A DNA stretch of 64,000 nucleotides from PSRI01 sp041484195 (GTDB lineage: Bacteria > Bacteroidota > Bacteroidia > Chitinophagales > Chitinophagaceae). This document shows positions 26,964-36,501 of this stretch, piece by piece. The notes beneath the pieces are model-generated. The model did no database searches. It had not been told where the DNA came from and worked only from the letters and a program-made list of their open reading frames with translations. The position numbers were made by a program, and so were the translations under genes. Location: positions 1 to 64,000 of the forward strand of contig JBGPHC010000009.1 of assembly GCA_041484195.1 (NCBI GenBank), given 5' to 3'. The stretch's first letter is position 1. Each line of letters opens with the position of its first letter.

Positions 26964-29693
26964 ATGTCAGAACCATTTATCATACGCCCTTTCCTGAGAT
27001 TGAGTGGCCTGGAACCGCTGGTGGTAAGGCCCGAAACCAATTTTGTGAATATTGGCGAACGTACCAATGTAACCGGTTCCAAAAAATTTGCACGACTCAT
27101 CAGGGATAACAGATTTGAAGAAGCCCTTAGTGTAGCCCGCCAGCAGGTAGAAAGTGGAGCCCAGGTCCTGGACGTCAATATGGACGACGCACTGCTGGAT
27201 GGAGAAAAGGCCATGCAAAAATTCCTGAATCTGCTGCAGGCTGAACCCGACATTGCGAAGATTCCGATCATGATTGATTCCTCCAAGTTTCATATCATTG
27301 AAGCAGGCCTCAAATGTGTACAGGGTAAATGTATCGTGAATTCCATCTCCATGAAAGAGGGTGAAGATAAATTCATTGACCAGGCGCTCATTTGCAAGTC
27401 ATACGGAGCCGCCGTAGTTGTAATGGCTTTTGATGAAAAAGGACAGGCAGATACCCTTGAACGTAAGGTAACGATCTCAGAGAAGGCATATAAATTGCTA
27501 ACAGAAAAGGCCGGATTCGATCCCCAGGATATCATATTCGATCCCAATATTTTTGCGGTGGCAACGGGCATTGAAGAACACAATAATTATGCGGTGGATT
27601 TTATTGAAGCCACTCGCATCATCAAACAAAAAATGCCCCTCACCAGGGTGAGCGGTGGTGTGAGTAATATATCATTTTCTTTTAGGGGTAATGATCATGT
27701 GCGGGAAGCGATGCATGCCGTGTTTCTTTTCCATGCTATCAGAGCGGGGATGGACATGGGGATAGTGAACGCGGGGCAGTTGGTAGTTTATGATGAAATT
27801 GAGCCACGCCTCAGGGAATTGTGTGAGGATGTGCTGCTCAATAGAAACAACGATAATAATGAAGCCACAGAAAGGCTGATTCAGTTTGCAGAAAAGGTCA
27901 AGGCCAAAGGGAAAATCGAAGTAAAAGATGAATCGTGGAGAAACAATTCTGTGGAAGAAAGGCTTAAGCATTCATTGGTCAACGGCATTACAGACTATAT
28001 AGATATTGATACGGAAGAAGCCAGGCAGAAATATCCCAAACCCCTGGATGTGATTGAAGGCCCCCTGATGGATGGGATGAATGTTGTTGGAGATTTGTTT
28101 GGAAGCGGGAAAATGTTCCTGCCGCAGGTGGTGAAGAGCGCAAGGGTGATGAAGAAATCGGTCGCAATATTGACCCCTTATATTGAAGCCGGAAAAGAAG
28201 AGTTGCGGAAGGCAAACCTGGCAGCAGGAAAAAAGGAGGAAGAAAAAGAGGGAGCCGCGAAAATTCTGCTGGCCACTGTAAAAGGCGACGTGCACGATAT
28301 CGGGAAAAATATTGTAGGCGTTGTATTGGGTTGCAATGGTTATGAAGTCATTGATCTGGGCGTGATGGTGCCGGCCGACAAGATACTGGACACGGCTCTC
28401 AAAGAAAATGTGGCCATGGTTGGCCTCAGCGGTCTTATTACACCTTCCCTGGATGAGATGGTGCATGTGGCTCACGAAATGAAAAGGAGGAACATGAAGC
28501 AGCCCCTGCTCATTGGTGGCGCCACTACGTCCAGGATGCATACGGCGGTGAGGATTGCCCAGCAATATGATAACGGTGTGGTACATGTGCTCGATGCTTC
28601 ACGCAGCGTTACGGTGGTGAGTACCCTGCTTAATAAAGAACAAAAACCAGGATTCCTCGCACAGATCAAAACGGAATATGAAAAGCTGAAAAAGGACTTT
28701 GAAAACAAAAAATCAACCAAACAATACCTAACGGCGGAAGGCGCGCAGCAGAACAAATTAAAAATCAATTGGGAGCACTATAAACCTCCGGTGCCTGCAT
28801 TTACAGGCAACAGGGCTTTTGACGATTACAACCTGCAAGAGCTGGTTCCATATATTGACTGGCAACCATTTTTCATAGCCTGGGAAATGCATGGCAAATT
28901 CCCGCAAATACTCAGTGATGCCAAAGTTGGCGTGGAAGCGACCAAATTGTATAATGACGCGCGGGTATTATTGGACAAGATCATCAAAGAAAAATGGTTT
29001 AGGGCCAGGGGTGTGATTGGTTTTTGGCCTGCCGCGACCACGGCTCCTGATACCATTGTATTGGGCGGGGATGGCGAAATCACCAAATTGGAATTTCTAC
29101 GCCAGCAGATGAAAAAAGCGCCCGGCCAGCCCAACCTGAGCCTTGCGGATTTCATCAAACCGGCATCCTTAGGAGCGGATGATTGGCTCGGTGGATTTGC
29201 AGTTACCATTCATGGCATTAAACCACATGTGAAACGATTCGAGGAGCAACATGATGATTATAGCAAGATAATACTGCAGGCCCTGGGCGACCGCCTGGCT
29301 GAAGCTTTCGCAGAATTGCTTCACGAACGCGTGAGAAAAGAGTTCTGGGGATATGCTGCCAGGGAAAGCCTTTCCAACGAAGCATTGATTAAAGAAGAGT
29401 ATACCGGCATCAGGCCTGCACCGGGATATCCTGCGTGCCCCGACCATACGGAGAAGTATAAGCTATTCGCGCTACTGGATGCTACCGCCAATGCCGGCAT
29501 CGAACTAACAGAGTCTCTTGCCATGTATCCGGCCTCTTCTGTGAGTGGCTGGTATTTCTCTCATCCGCAAAGTCAATATTTTGGCGTGGGTAAGATTCTG
29601 AAGGACCAGGTGACAGATTACGCCAAACGTAAAGGGATGTCCGAAGAAGAAGTTGAAAGGTGGCTGAGGCCCAACCTGGAATATGATATTTGA
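26964..29693 (+). CDS. metH: Methionine synthase, folate/B12/activation half
   Basis: 909 residues. Order: pterin-binding barrel (NFVNIGERTNVTGSKKFARL, IMIDSSKFHIIEAGLKCVQG), cobalamin cap helices (about 330-430), the B12 domain with DVHDIGKNIVG (its His displaces the lower axial ligand of cobalamin) and GGATTSRMHT, then the AdoMet-binding reactivation domain with RPAPGYPACPDHTEK. It transfers methyl from 5-methyl-THF to cobalamin and reactivates oxidised cofactor. It needs the separate N-terminal half encoded just upstream. All key motifs are intact. Confidence 0.93.
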   Translation: MSEPFIIRPFLRLSGLEPLVVRPETNFVNIGERTNVTGSKKFARLIRDNRFEEALSVARQQVESGAQVLDVNMDDALLDGEKAMQKFLNLLQAEPDIAKIPIMIDSSKFHIIEAGLKCVQGKCIVNSISMKEGEDKFIDQALICKSYGAAVVVMAFDEKGQADTLERKVTISEKAYKLLTEKAGFDPQDIIFDPNIFAVATGIEEHNNYAVDFIEATRIIKQKMPLTRVSGGVSNISFSFRGNDHVREAMHAVFLFHAIRAGMDMGIVNAGQLVVYDEIEPRLRELCEDVLLNRNNDNNEATERLIQFAEKVKAKGKIEVKDESWRNNSVEERLKHSLVNGITDYIDIDTEEARQKYPKPLDVIEGPLMDGMNVVGDLFGSGKMFLPQVVKSARVMKKSVAILTPYIEAGKEELRKANLAAGKKEEEKEGAAKILLATVKGDVHDIGKNIVGVVLGCNGYEVIDLGVMVPADKILDTALKENVAMVGLSGLITPSLDEMVHVAHEMKRRNMKQPLLIGGATTSRMHTAVRIAQQYDNGVVHVLDASRSVTVVSTLLNKEQKPGFLAQIKTEYEKLKKDFENKKSTKQYLTAEGAQQNKLKINWEHYKPPVPAFTGNRAFDDYNLQELVPYIDWQPFFIAWEMHGKFPQILSDAKVGVEATKLYNDARVLLDKIIKEKWFRARGVIGFWPAATTAPDTIVLGGDGEITKLEFLRQQMKKAPGQPNLSLADFIKPASLGADDWLGGFAVTIHGIKPHVKRFEEQHDDYSKIILQALGDRLAEAFAELLHERVRKEFWGYAARESLSNEALIKEEYTGIRPAPGYPACPDHTEKYKLFALLDATANAGIELTESLAMYPASSVSGWYFSHPQSQYFGVGKILKDQVTDYAKRKGMSEEEVERWLRPNLEYDI

Positions 29694-29880
29694 TGCAGAA
29701 TTCATTTCCCTGAAATTTGAAATCCTTACATTTGCGATACTTTTTGTTTGCCTGCTTGCCAGGCGATGAAAACTTTCCTGAAAATATAATCAGCCACCAC
29801 CCGGATGCTGGAGAAGATTTTTGCAGTCAGTAGCTGAGATCAGGAGAATCAAGATAACATTTTAAATCACGGCTTTATTA

Positions 29881-30702
29881 ATGAAATCACTACGAACCGT
29901 AGCGATTATGGTTGTGTTTGTATTGTCAATACCATCCTTATCCGCTGCTCAAACTAAATCAGAAAAAAAAGGAGAATTCTATTTTTCATGGGGATATAAT
30001 ACGGAATGGTTCACCCGCAGTAATGTGTATATAAACCAGCCTGAACTCCAGAATAATTACAGTTTCCGGAACATCAAAGGAAATGACCACCGGGGATGGG
30101 ATGATGAGTTACTGAAAAAAGATATCACGATCCCGCAATATAATTACAGGCTTGGATATTTTTTTGATCGCAAGAAAGGCCTGGCCCTGGAAATCAATTT
30201 TGATCACACGAAGTTTATTTTCACCGATAACCAGCAGGCTCATATCAAAGGAGTCTTGCATGGCAGGGCTGTTGATAGCAGTATTCTCTTCTCAAATTCC
30301 AACGGTTTTTATTATTATCTGAACAATGGCGCAAATTTTCTCCTGTTTAATTTAGTGAAGCGATGGACGGTCCACCAGTCGAAAACGAATAAGGCCTTTA
30401 GGCTCGATTTCCTTGGGAAAGCAGGTCTGGGGCCCGTCATCCCTCATGTGGAAAACAGTTTTTTTGGAGATAAGAACAAGCCTCATTTTCAATTAGGAGG
30501 CTGGAATATTGGTGCCGAAGGGGCTCTGAAGGCAATATTTTTTGATCGCGTTTATCTTGAATTCTGCAACAAGCTGGACTATGCAAGATATTCCAATCTG
30601 AAAATTTATAAGGGAACGGCCAGGCAGGCATTCGCAACTTATGAGTTAATTTTAAACCTTGGAGTCAATTTCCCGATGGGGAAGAGCATTCCGATTCAAT
30701 AA
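29881..30702 (+). CDS. Putative outer-membrane beta-barrel protein
   Basis: 273 residues with a signal peptide (MKSLRTVAIMVVFVLSIPSL, cleavage near SAAQ). The mature chain alternates aromatic and polar residues in strand-like stretches (GEFYFSWGYNTEWFTRSNVY, NYRLGYFFDRKKGLALEINF) and lacks helices, as in small beta-barrels of Bacteroidota. No family name is certain. A TACATTTG -7 box at 29,727-29,734 could serve it with a long leader. The next gene, xth, starts 18 bases after the stop and may be co-transcribed. Confidence 0.6.
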   Translation: MKSLRTVAIMVVFVLSIPSLSAAQTKSEKKGEFYFSWGYNTEWFTRSNVYINQPELQNNYSFRNIKGNDHRGWDDELLKKDITIPQYNYRLGYFFDRKKGLALEINFDHTKFIFTDNQQAHIKGVLHGRAVDSSILFSNSNGFYYYLNNGANFLLFNLVKRWTVHQSKTNKAFRLDFLGKAGLGPVIPHVENSFFGDKNKPHFQLGGWNIGAEGALKAIFFDRVYLEFCNKLDYARYSNLKIYKGTARQAFATYELILNLGVNFPMGKSIPIQ

Positions 30703-30720
30703 GAAACTCATTCCTCATTT

Positions 30721-31488
30721 ATGCGAATCATCAGTTACAATGTAAACGGCATCAGGGCCGCCATCAACAAGGGGTTCCTGGATTGGCTCAGGACCGATCC
30801 GGCCGATGTGGTCTGCGTTCAGGAAACAAAAGCTTCCAGGGAAAACGTAGATCACCTGCCATTTCAGGAAATGGGATATATGGATTACTGGTTTTCGGCC
30901 CGGAAAAAAGGATATAGTGGAGTAGCTGTATTCAGCAAGATAAAGCCCGATCATGTGGAATATGGCAACGGGCATGGCCCCAGTGACGAAGAAGGTCGTG
31001 TGATCCAACTGGATTTCGGTTCCCTCAGGTTGATCAATGCTTATTTTCCTTCCGGCACTTCGGGTGACGAACGCCAGGAATTCAAATACCAATGGCTCGA
31101 TGAATTTCTCCGCTATATCACCAAACTCAAGAAAAAATATCCGCAAATGATTCTGTGCGGTGACTACAATATCGCGCACCAGGTGATAGACATTCATGAT
31201 CCCAAAGGCAACAAGAACTCTTCGGGTTTTTTACCAGAGGAAAGAGCCTGGATGGACAAATTCTTTGCCAGCTCCTGGGTTGACAGTTTCCGTGTCTTCC
31301 ATCCTGAGCCTCATCGCTATAGCTGGTGGAGCCAGCGCTTTCCCACGGTCAGGGCTCAAAACAAGGGTTGGAGAATTGATTATATCAACACTACAAAAGA
31401 ACTCAGCAGCAAATTGGTAAACGCAGATATCTTTCCCGATGTAAAACACAGTGACCATTGTCCTGTGTACCTGGAAATAAAATCATAG
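30721..31488 (+). CDS. xth: Exodeoxyribonuclease III / AP endonuclease
   Basis: 255 residues of the EEP nuclease fold: MRIISYNVNGIRAAINKGFL, VVCVQETKAS (metal-binding Glu), YSGVAVFSK, LCGDYNIAHQ (catalytic Asp and Asn), GWRIDYINTT and the closing HSDHCPVYLEI (Asp-His pair). It cuts DNA at abasic sites and degrades 3' ends in base excision repair. Length and motifs match ExoA/Xth. Confidence 0.94.
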   Translation: MRIISYNVNGIRAAINKGFLDWLRTDPADVVCVQETKASRENVDHLPFQEMGYMDYWFSARKKGYSGVAVFSKIKPDHVEYGNGHGPSDEEGRVIQLDFGSLRLINAYFPSGTSGDERQEFKYQWLDEFLRYITKLKKKYPQMILCGDYNIAHQVIDIHDPKGNKNSSGFLPEERAWMDKFFASSWVDSFRVFHPEPHRYSWWSQRFPTVRAQNKGWRIDYINTTKELSSKLVNADIFPDVKHSDHCPVYLEIKS

Positions 31489-31612
31489 CAAACCATAATT
31501 AGTATGGGCTTCCATGTAGCCGGAATTTCATTTTGGAGAGCAGGCCTGGAATAATAGCATTTCACTTAATTTCTCACTTGTCAATGATTATGGCCCGCTA
31601 AACTGCATGCTC

Positions 31613-31924
31613 ATGATCATCTACAATATCACCTTCAAGGCAGACTGGCTCATCCACGAAGAATGGTTTCAGTGGATGAAGGAAGTGCAAATACCGGAAA
31701 TGCTTGCCACCGGCATGTTCACCCATTACCGCCTGGTGCGATTACTGGAAGTTGATGAGACGGATGGTCCCACCTATGCCGTTCAATATTTCGCGACTGC
31801 CCCTGGCAATTACCATCATTACCAGGAATTTTTCGCGCCAATGATTCGCACACAGGAAATTCAAAAATGGGGAGAGAAGTTGGTATCATTTGGCACCATC
31901 ATGCAGGTTGTGGATGAACTGTGA
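31613..31924 (+). CDS. DUF4286 family protein
   Basis: 103 residues from the ATG at 31,613 (MIIYNITFKADWLIHEEWFQ); an ATG two codons earlier is possible. The pattern of an MIIYN strand followed by W-x-x-WM, a RLL strand and YAVQYF matches the ferredoxin-like DUF4286 family, found almost only in Bacteroidota. The function is unknown; the fold resembles antibiotic-biosynthesis monooxygenase domains. No signal peptide. Confidence 0.8.
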   Translation: MIIYNITFKADWLIHEEWFQWMKEVQIPEMLATGMFTHYRLVRLLEVDETDGPTYAVQYFATAPGNYHHYQEFFAPMIRTQEIQKWGEKLVSFGTIMQVVDEL

Positions 31925-32171
31925 GAAACTATATTTATTATTTGATCCATTGAAAAAATTTGTATATTGTCTTGAAAGCCTTGTCTGTCCAGCGTTCCAG
32001 CACACATTCCCGCAAACTAAGCGCTGTAGCGGGTTTCATGAAATAGAGCAGCAACATGAACCTGATTCCTTTTCGCTTCACCTGCCTGCAATCCTTGTCA
32101 GTAGCGGATTTTAACAGATTTCAATGTGAATAAATTTCATTAAAAATTTTTTATCGCAATCAAAAACCATC

Positions 32172-32179
32172 TATATTTG
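32172..32179 (+). promoter_or_regulatory. -7 box (TATATTTG) of the HU gene
   Basis: TATATTTG fits TAnnTTTG exactly and lies 30 bases before the ATG at 32,210, with a T-rich -33 region about 20 bases upstream. Confidence 0.65.
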
Positions 32180-32209
32180 TCGCTGTTATAAAATTTAAAA
32201 CGCTCTACT

Positions 32210-32479
32210 ATGAACAAAGCTGAATTAATTACGAAGATCGCCGACGATGCCGGCGTCACCAAGACCCAGGCAAATTCTGCATTGGATTCTTTTGTTGAAG
32301 CAGTTACCAAAACTCTGAAAGGCGGCGGTAAAGTTACCCTGGTTGGCTTTGGCACATTTTCCGTATCGAAGCGTGCAGCTCGCAATGGCCGTAACCCTCA
32401 AACAGGAGCAGTTATTAAAATTAAGGCTAAAAAAGTTGCCCGTTTCAAGGCTGGGAAGGAATTATCTTCCAAGTTATAA
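32210..32479 (+). CDS. hup: HU-family DNA-binding protein
   Basis: 89 residues starting MNKAELITKIADDAGVTKTQ, with the arm region GGKVTLVGFGTFSVSKRAAR and RNPQTG, the proline that intercalates into DNA. It is a typical single-domain HU that bends DNA and compacts the nucleoid as a dimer. It has its own promoter and terminator. Confidence 0.95.
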   Translation: MNKAELITKIADDAGVTKTQANSALDSFVEAVTKTLKGGGKVTLVGFGTFSVSKRAARNGRNPQTGAVIKIKAKKVARFKAGKELSSKL

Positions 32480-32500
32480 TTCTAAATCAAAAGCGCATTG

Positions 32501-32531
32501 AAAGCAGGATGCATATCATGTATCTTGCTTT
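32501..32531 (+). terminator. Intrinsic terminator of the HU gene
   Basis: AAAGCAGGATGCAT (32,501-32,514), loop ATC, ATGTATCTTGCTTT (32,518-32,531): 14 pairs including two G-T wobbles, followed by TATTTTTT. It is 22 bases past the stop. Confidence 0.85.
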
Positions 32532-32645
32532 TATTTTTTGAAAGCACAGTTAATGCACTAATTTTATGCAGGGTTCAAGCAATCAAAAATATGGCAACTA
32601 CCCAACCAGTATTTAAAGGAATCAAATATCTAAATAACAGACATC

Positions 32646-32774
32646 ATGGGCAGAGGAGATAAAAAAACCAAGAAAGGAAAAATATTCAAAGGATCTTTCG
32701 GCAAATCCAGAATTGCGAGACCCGGCCAGGCGAAAAAAGCCGCGGCCAAGAAAGCGGCCGCAAAGAAAGATTGA
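32646..32774 (+). CDS. 30S ribosomal protein bTHX
   Basis: A 42-residue basic peptide starting MGRGDKKTKKGKIFKGSFGK and ending in an alanine-lysine tail (KKAAAKKAAAKKD). The opening is the signature of ribosomal protein THX, which sits in the head of the 30S subunit in Thermus and is annotated across Bacteroidota. Its place just after an HU gene and its size fit. The Ala-Lys repeat at the end is longer than in the minimal forms I know. Confidence 0.88.
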   Translation: MGRGDKKTKKGKIFKGSFGKSRIARPGQAKKAAAKKAAAKKD

Positions 32775-32838
32775 TATAGGGATGGTTTCACGGATGCTGA
32801 ATCAGGGAAGTCCTGGTTCAGAAATATGTCATTTTTCT

Positions 32839-33483
32839 TCAGGGAGCCAACCTTTCAATCTGCCAGTTGCCATCGTCCTGCAGCGAATATTGGATCCTGT
32901 CATGCATCCGGCTTGGGCGTCCCTGCCAGAATTCAATGGTAACAGGTCTAACGCGATATCCGCCCCAATGCGAAGGCCTTGGAATGGGTTTCCCTTTAAA
33001 TTTATTCTCAAATTCTTTCTCAATATTTTCAAGCCATTCCCTGCTGCGTATCACTTCGCTTTGTGGTGAGGCCCAGGCCCCGATCTGGCTTCCTTTGGGC
33101 CTCTGCTCAAAGTATTCATCACTCTCCGCAGGCGACAATTTTTCCACCAGGCCAGTGATGCGAACCTGTCTCTCGAGTTCTTTCCAAAGAAATACCAGGC
33201 AGGCCCTCGGATTTTCTACCAATTGCCTGCCTTTATAACTATTGTAATTTGAATAGAATACAAATCCTCTATGATCAAAGCCTTTCAATAAAACAATCCT
33301 GGCAGAGGGAAGGCCATCCGGGGAAGCGGTGGCCAAAGTCATGGCATTCACTTCCTCAATGCCAGCGTTCATAGCGTCATTCCACCATTTATCAAATTGA
33401 TCATAGGGATCCACTTTTACATCCTTCTCAGAAAGGGAGGCATTCTGGTATTCTTTTCGCATATCTGCAATCGAAGCATTCAT
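32839..33483 (-). CDS. pdxH: Pyridoxamine 5'-phosphate oxidase
   Basis: 214 residues with the FMN-binding barrel of PdxH: NAMTLATASPDGLPSARIVL, FYSNYNSYKGRQL, RQVRITGLVEKL, SQIGAWASPQSE and the C-terminal VEFWQ-type motif (TIEFWQGRPSRMHDR). It oxidises pyridoxine or pyridoxamine phosphate to pyridoxal phosphate. Length is normal and all motifs are intact. Confidence 0.95.
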   Translation of the reverse strand: MNASIADMRKEYQNASLSEKDVKVDPYDQFDKWWNDAMNAGIEEVNAMTLATASPDGLPSARIVLLKGFDHRGFVFYSNYNSYKGRQLVENPRACLVFLWKELERQVRITGLVEKLSPAESDEYFEQRPKGSQIGAWASPQSEVIRSREWLENIEKEFENKFKGKPIPRPSHWGGYRVRPVTIEFWQGRPSRMHDRIQYSLQDDGNWQIERLAP

Positions 33484-33614
33484 AGACCTTTATTATCCCT
33501 CAAATTTCCGTCAACATCGGCATATAAAAAAACCGGTACTTCTCTACCGGTGATTTTATGATGATATTGCTGATATTCAGAATTCTTCATACTTGAAAAT
33601 TCCACATTTTTACA

Positions 33615-34643
33615 CTAAGAGGATGCGCCGGACTCTCTCTGTTCATCGGGCGTGAGTATAGATTTCGATATGCGTATGCGCTGCACTTCCATCACCAGTC
33701 CATCGCGCTCTTCCAAGGCAGATTGAAGATTCTTTTCCATGATATTGTATCGCTGTTGCAGCAGGTTCAATTCTTCCTGGATCTGGATGGCTCTAAATTC
33801 ATGCTGGGAGGTCACCTGCGGGTCTGCGTCAGCGAGGGTTCTCAACTTCTCCTGCATTTCCATGGATTCACGTTGCAATTGCGCCAGCCTTTGCTGCAGG
33901 TTGCCTCTTTCATTTTCCAACTGGCTGCAAATATCTCCATTATGCCTCACCTGGTATTCAAGTTCAACGATTCTGTTGCGCAGGATTTCATTCTCTTTTT
34001 GTGCTTCTTCGTACCGATTCCGGAAATCCTTGGCTAATGCATCCTTGCTGAGCAAGTCAATGATGCGCCTGTCACGAGAGTCTATCATTTCTTTTACTTT
34101 CTGCAACTCTTCTTTCAAGCGTTCTTTCTCATGCGTCAACTCTGTATTTTTCCCGTGCCAGTCTTCGGCCTGGCCCAGCGCCTGGAATTGCCTGTTAAGT
34201 TCGCCGAAACGGGTTTCGCTGGAATTGAGTTTTTTTTCTGATTCCCGCAGTTTTTCGGCGATCACTTCTTTTTCTTCCCGCATCATTCCAATCCTGCTGT
34301 TCCACTGCCTGGCATCATTACTGATTTGATCCAGTTCTTTTTTGGCAGCAGCCAATTGCCCGGCATAGGTGTTGGCCCTGTCTTCAGCTGCCTGCAGCTT
34401 CGACTTGAATTCCGTCACGGATTTTTCATGATTTGCCAGGCTCACCTGGTATCGATTATTGGCTTCCAGGAGCTGTTGCTCATATGGATTCCGTTCTTCC
34501 TTCTCCGGTACCGGTTTCTTTACCTTGGATTTTGAAGCAGACCCGCGAATGAAATATCCCACCAGAAATGCGGCTGCAATTAATATCAATGATTCCAGCA
34601 GGAAGGAGTCGAATAAACCTGAAAACCTAAATTGTAACAGCAT
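33615..34643 (-). CDS. Membrane-anchored coiled-coil protein
   Basis: 342 residues from the ATG at 34,643. One N-terminal membrane helix (about SLILIAAAFLVGYFIRG) is followed by a basic linker and then nearly 280 residues of heptad coiled coil rich in E, K, Q and L (for example ANNRYQVSLANHEKSVTEFK, QLENERGNLQQRLAQLQRES). It should be tied to the inner membrane with a long cytosolic rod. The layout recalls structural or tethering proteins; no family can be named and low-complexity composition limits inference. It is monocistronic. Confidence 0.7.
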   Translation of the reverse strand: MLLQFRFSGLFDSFLLESLILIAAAFLVGYFIRGSASKSKVKKPVPEKEERNPYEQQLLEANNRYQVSLANHEKSVTEFKSKLQAAEDRANTYAGQLAAAKKELDQISNDARQWNSRIGMMREEKEVIAEKLRESEKKLNSSETRFGELNRQFQALGQAEDWHGKNTELTHEKERLKEELQKVKEMIDSRDRRIIDLLSKDALAKDFRNRYEEAQKENEILRNRIVELEYQVRHNGDICSQLENERGNLQQRLAQLQRESMEMQEKLRTLADADPQVTSQHEFRAIQIQEELNLLQQRYNIMEKNLQSALEERDGLVMEVQRIRISKSILTPDEQRESGASS

Positions 34644-34851
34644 ACGCAATCGATTTTGAAGATCCTGAAATGAAATTCACCGGTCACTCCTTAAAATGGC
34701 AGGTTGCGCGACGTTTTTAATGGGTTTCGTTTCAAGGGAGGGATTCCGTGAGCAGTCATAAATTTAACCTTTTCAGGTCAAAATAACAACCGTTTACAAT
34801 GGCCGGCATCTCCGACCAGCAGTAATTAAGAAAAGAAATATAAATAGCGGA

Positions 34852-35565
34852 TTAGCCAGTCACAAGAGTCCCTACTTTTTTTCCCAGCACCAGGTCTTCA
34901 AGATTGCCTGGTTTATTCATGTCAAATACAATGATGGGCAGATTATTTTCCATGCAGAGGGTGAATGCTGTCATATCCATTACACGAAGGTTCTTGTCGA
35001 GACATTCTTTGAAAGAAATGGTTTCGAATTTGGTGGCATCAGGATATTTTTCAGGATCGGCCGAATAAATACCATCCACCCTGGTTCCTTTCAGAATCAC
35101 ATCGGCTTTAATTTCTATGGCCCTTAATGAGCCCGCCGTATCTGTAGTAAAATAAGGATTGCCTGTGCCTGCTCCAAATATCACCACGCGCATTTTTTCC
35201 AGGTGGCGGATGGCCCTTCTCCTGATATAGGGTTCGGCTATCTGTTCCATTTTGATGGCGCTTTGCAGCCTGGTGTAAACGCCCAATTTCTCCAGTGCCG
35301 CCTGCAGGGCCATCCCGTTGATCACTGTTGCCAACATTCCCATATAATCTCCGTGCGCCCTTTCGATTCCAGTGATTGCTTCATTCATTCCGCGATAAAT
35401 ATTACCACCCCCGATCACAATGGCCACTTCCACTCCTAATTCCCTGATCCCTTTTATATCCGTGGCGTATTGTGTTAAAACGTCGGGATCCAATCCAAAG
35501 CTATTATCTCCCATTAATGCTTCTCCCGACAATTTGAGAAGGATCCGTTTGTATTTTGGCTGCAT
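34852..35565 (-). CDS. pyrH: UMP kinase
   Basis: 237 residues of the amino-acid-kinase fold: KRILLKLSGEALMG (phosphate loop), VAIVIGGGNIYRG, AHGDYMGMLATVINGMALQ, GTGNPYFTTDTAGSLRAIEI and LKGTRVDGIYSADP. It makes UDP from UMP and ATP. It is downstream of tsf, as in many bacteria, but a methyltransferase gene separates the two and no frr follows. Confidence 0.96.
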   Translation of the reverse strand: MQPKYKRILLKLSGEALMGDNSFGLDPDVLTQYATDIKGIRELGVEVAIVIGGGNIYRGMNEAITGIERAHGDYMGMLATVINGMALQAALEKLGVYTRLQSAIKMEQIAEPYIRRRAIRHLEKMRVVIFGAGTGNPYFTTDTAGSLRAIEIKADVILKGTRVDGIYSADPEKYPDATKFETISFKECLDKNLRVMDMTAFTLCMENNLPIIVFDMNKPGNLEDLVLGKKVGTLVTG

Positions 35566-35661
35566 GTAAAGGTTTACTGTTTTAGAAATATGATCTTCCT
35601 TGCGCGGTCTTGTGATTGTCTATATTGATTAAGGTCTGCCCTGCAAAGAAAAGACTTTTTA

Positions 35662-36462
35662 CTATTTCTTCACTGCTTTCACGGTGAACACCATCGGTAT
35701 CTTGTTTTCCAGACCCTTTACCCTCCAGTTGCCATCCTTACCCTTTACCAGGTTGCTGAAACAATTGAAAGGTGAATAAGAAAACTCATGGAAATGTTCG
35801 ATCCGGAGGCCCTGCTGAATCAGTGGATTCAATACTTCCCCGATGCTATGGTTCCAGGAATATTCCAGGCCTTTTATGTCGGCATTGCGGTCAGCGTATG
35901 TGCCATTGTGTTCCGCAAAATACATTTCCTGGTTATGATAATGATATTTCACATGCTGCAGATGTTCGTCGAGCATCCATAATACAGGGTGGAATTCCGC
36001 CATATAAAAAGTGCCGCCTTTCTTTAGAAAATGCACTATGATGGCCGCCCATTTTTCAAGATCGGGCAACCATCCGATCACGCCATAAGAGGTAAAGACA
36101 ATATCGAATTTTTCTTCCAGCAGGTCCTCAAGGTCATAAATATTGGAGCAATAGAATTTTGCCTCCAGCCCCAATTCATCATTCAGTTTCCTGGCTGTTT
36201 CGATGGCTTCATTCGACAGGTCAACGCCGGTGACCCGGGCGCCGAGCCTTGCCAGCGACAATGTATCCATACCAAAATGGCATTGAAGGTGGAGTATGCT
36301 CTTCCCTTTAATATCACCCAGTTCTTCCAACTCCACTGCCTTCAATGAAGATCTGCCATCACGAAATGATTTCAGGTCGTAAAATGAGGATGCTTTGTGA
36401 ATAATGGTTCGTTTATTCCAAAGATCCTTGTTGGCGATAAAAAATTTTTCAAATTGCTTCAT
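35662..36462 (-). CDS. Class I SAM-dependent methyltransferase
   Basis: 266 residues. SAM-binding motif I is SILHLQCHFGMDTLSLARLG, acidic loop VTGVDLSNEAIETA, and motif III-like FDIVFTSYGVIGWLPD. Family members of this type methylate small molecules; the substrate is not evident. The gene starts right after the tsf terminator, so it is probably transcribed on its own. It lies between tsf and pyrH, an unusual position. Confidence 0.8.
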   Translation of the reverse strand: MKQFEKFFIANKDLWNKRTIIHKASSFYDLKSFRDGRSSLKAVELEELGDIKGKSILHLQCHFGMDTLSLARLGARVTGVDLSNEAIETARKLNDELGLEAKFYCSNIYDLEDLLEEKFDIVFTSYGVIGWLPDLEKWAAIIVHFLKKGGTFYMAEFHPVLWMLDEHLQHVKYHYHNQEMYFAEHNGTYADRNADIKGLEYSWNHSIGEVLNPLIQQGLRIEHFHEFSYSPFNCFSNLVKGKDGNWRVKGLENKIPMVFTVKAVKK

Positions 36463-36489
36463 AAAAAAAGGGAGCTTTAAGCCCCCTTT
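36463..36489 (-). terminator. Intrinsic terminator after tsf
   Basis: On the minus strand AAAGGGGGC, loop TTAAA, GCTCCCTTT, then a T-run (plus-strand A's at 36,463-36,469). One mismatch in a 9-bp stem. It lies 13 bases past the tsf stop and immediately before the methyltransferase start. Confidence 0.75.
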
Positions 36490-36501
36490 CTGATTTATTT
36501 T

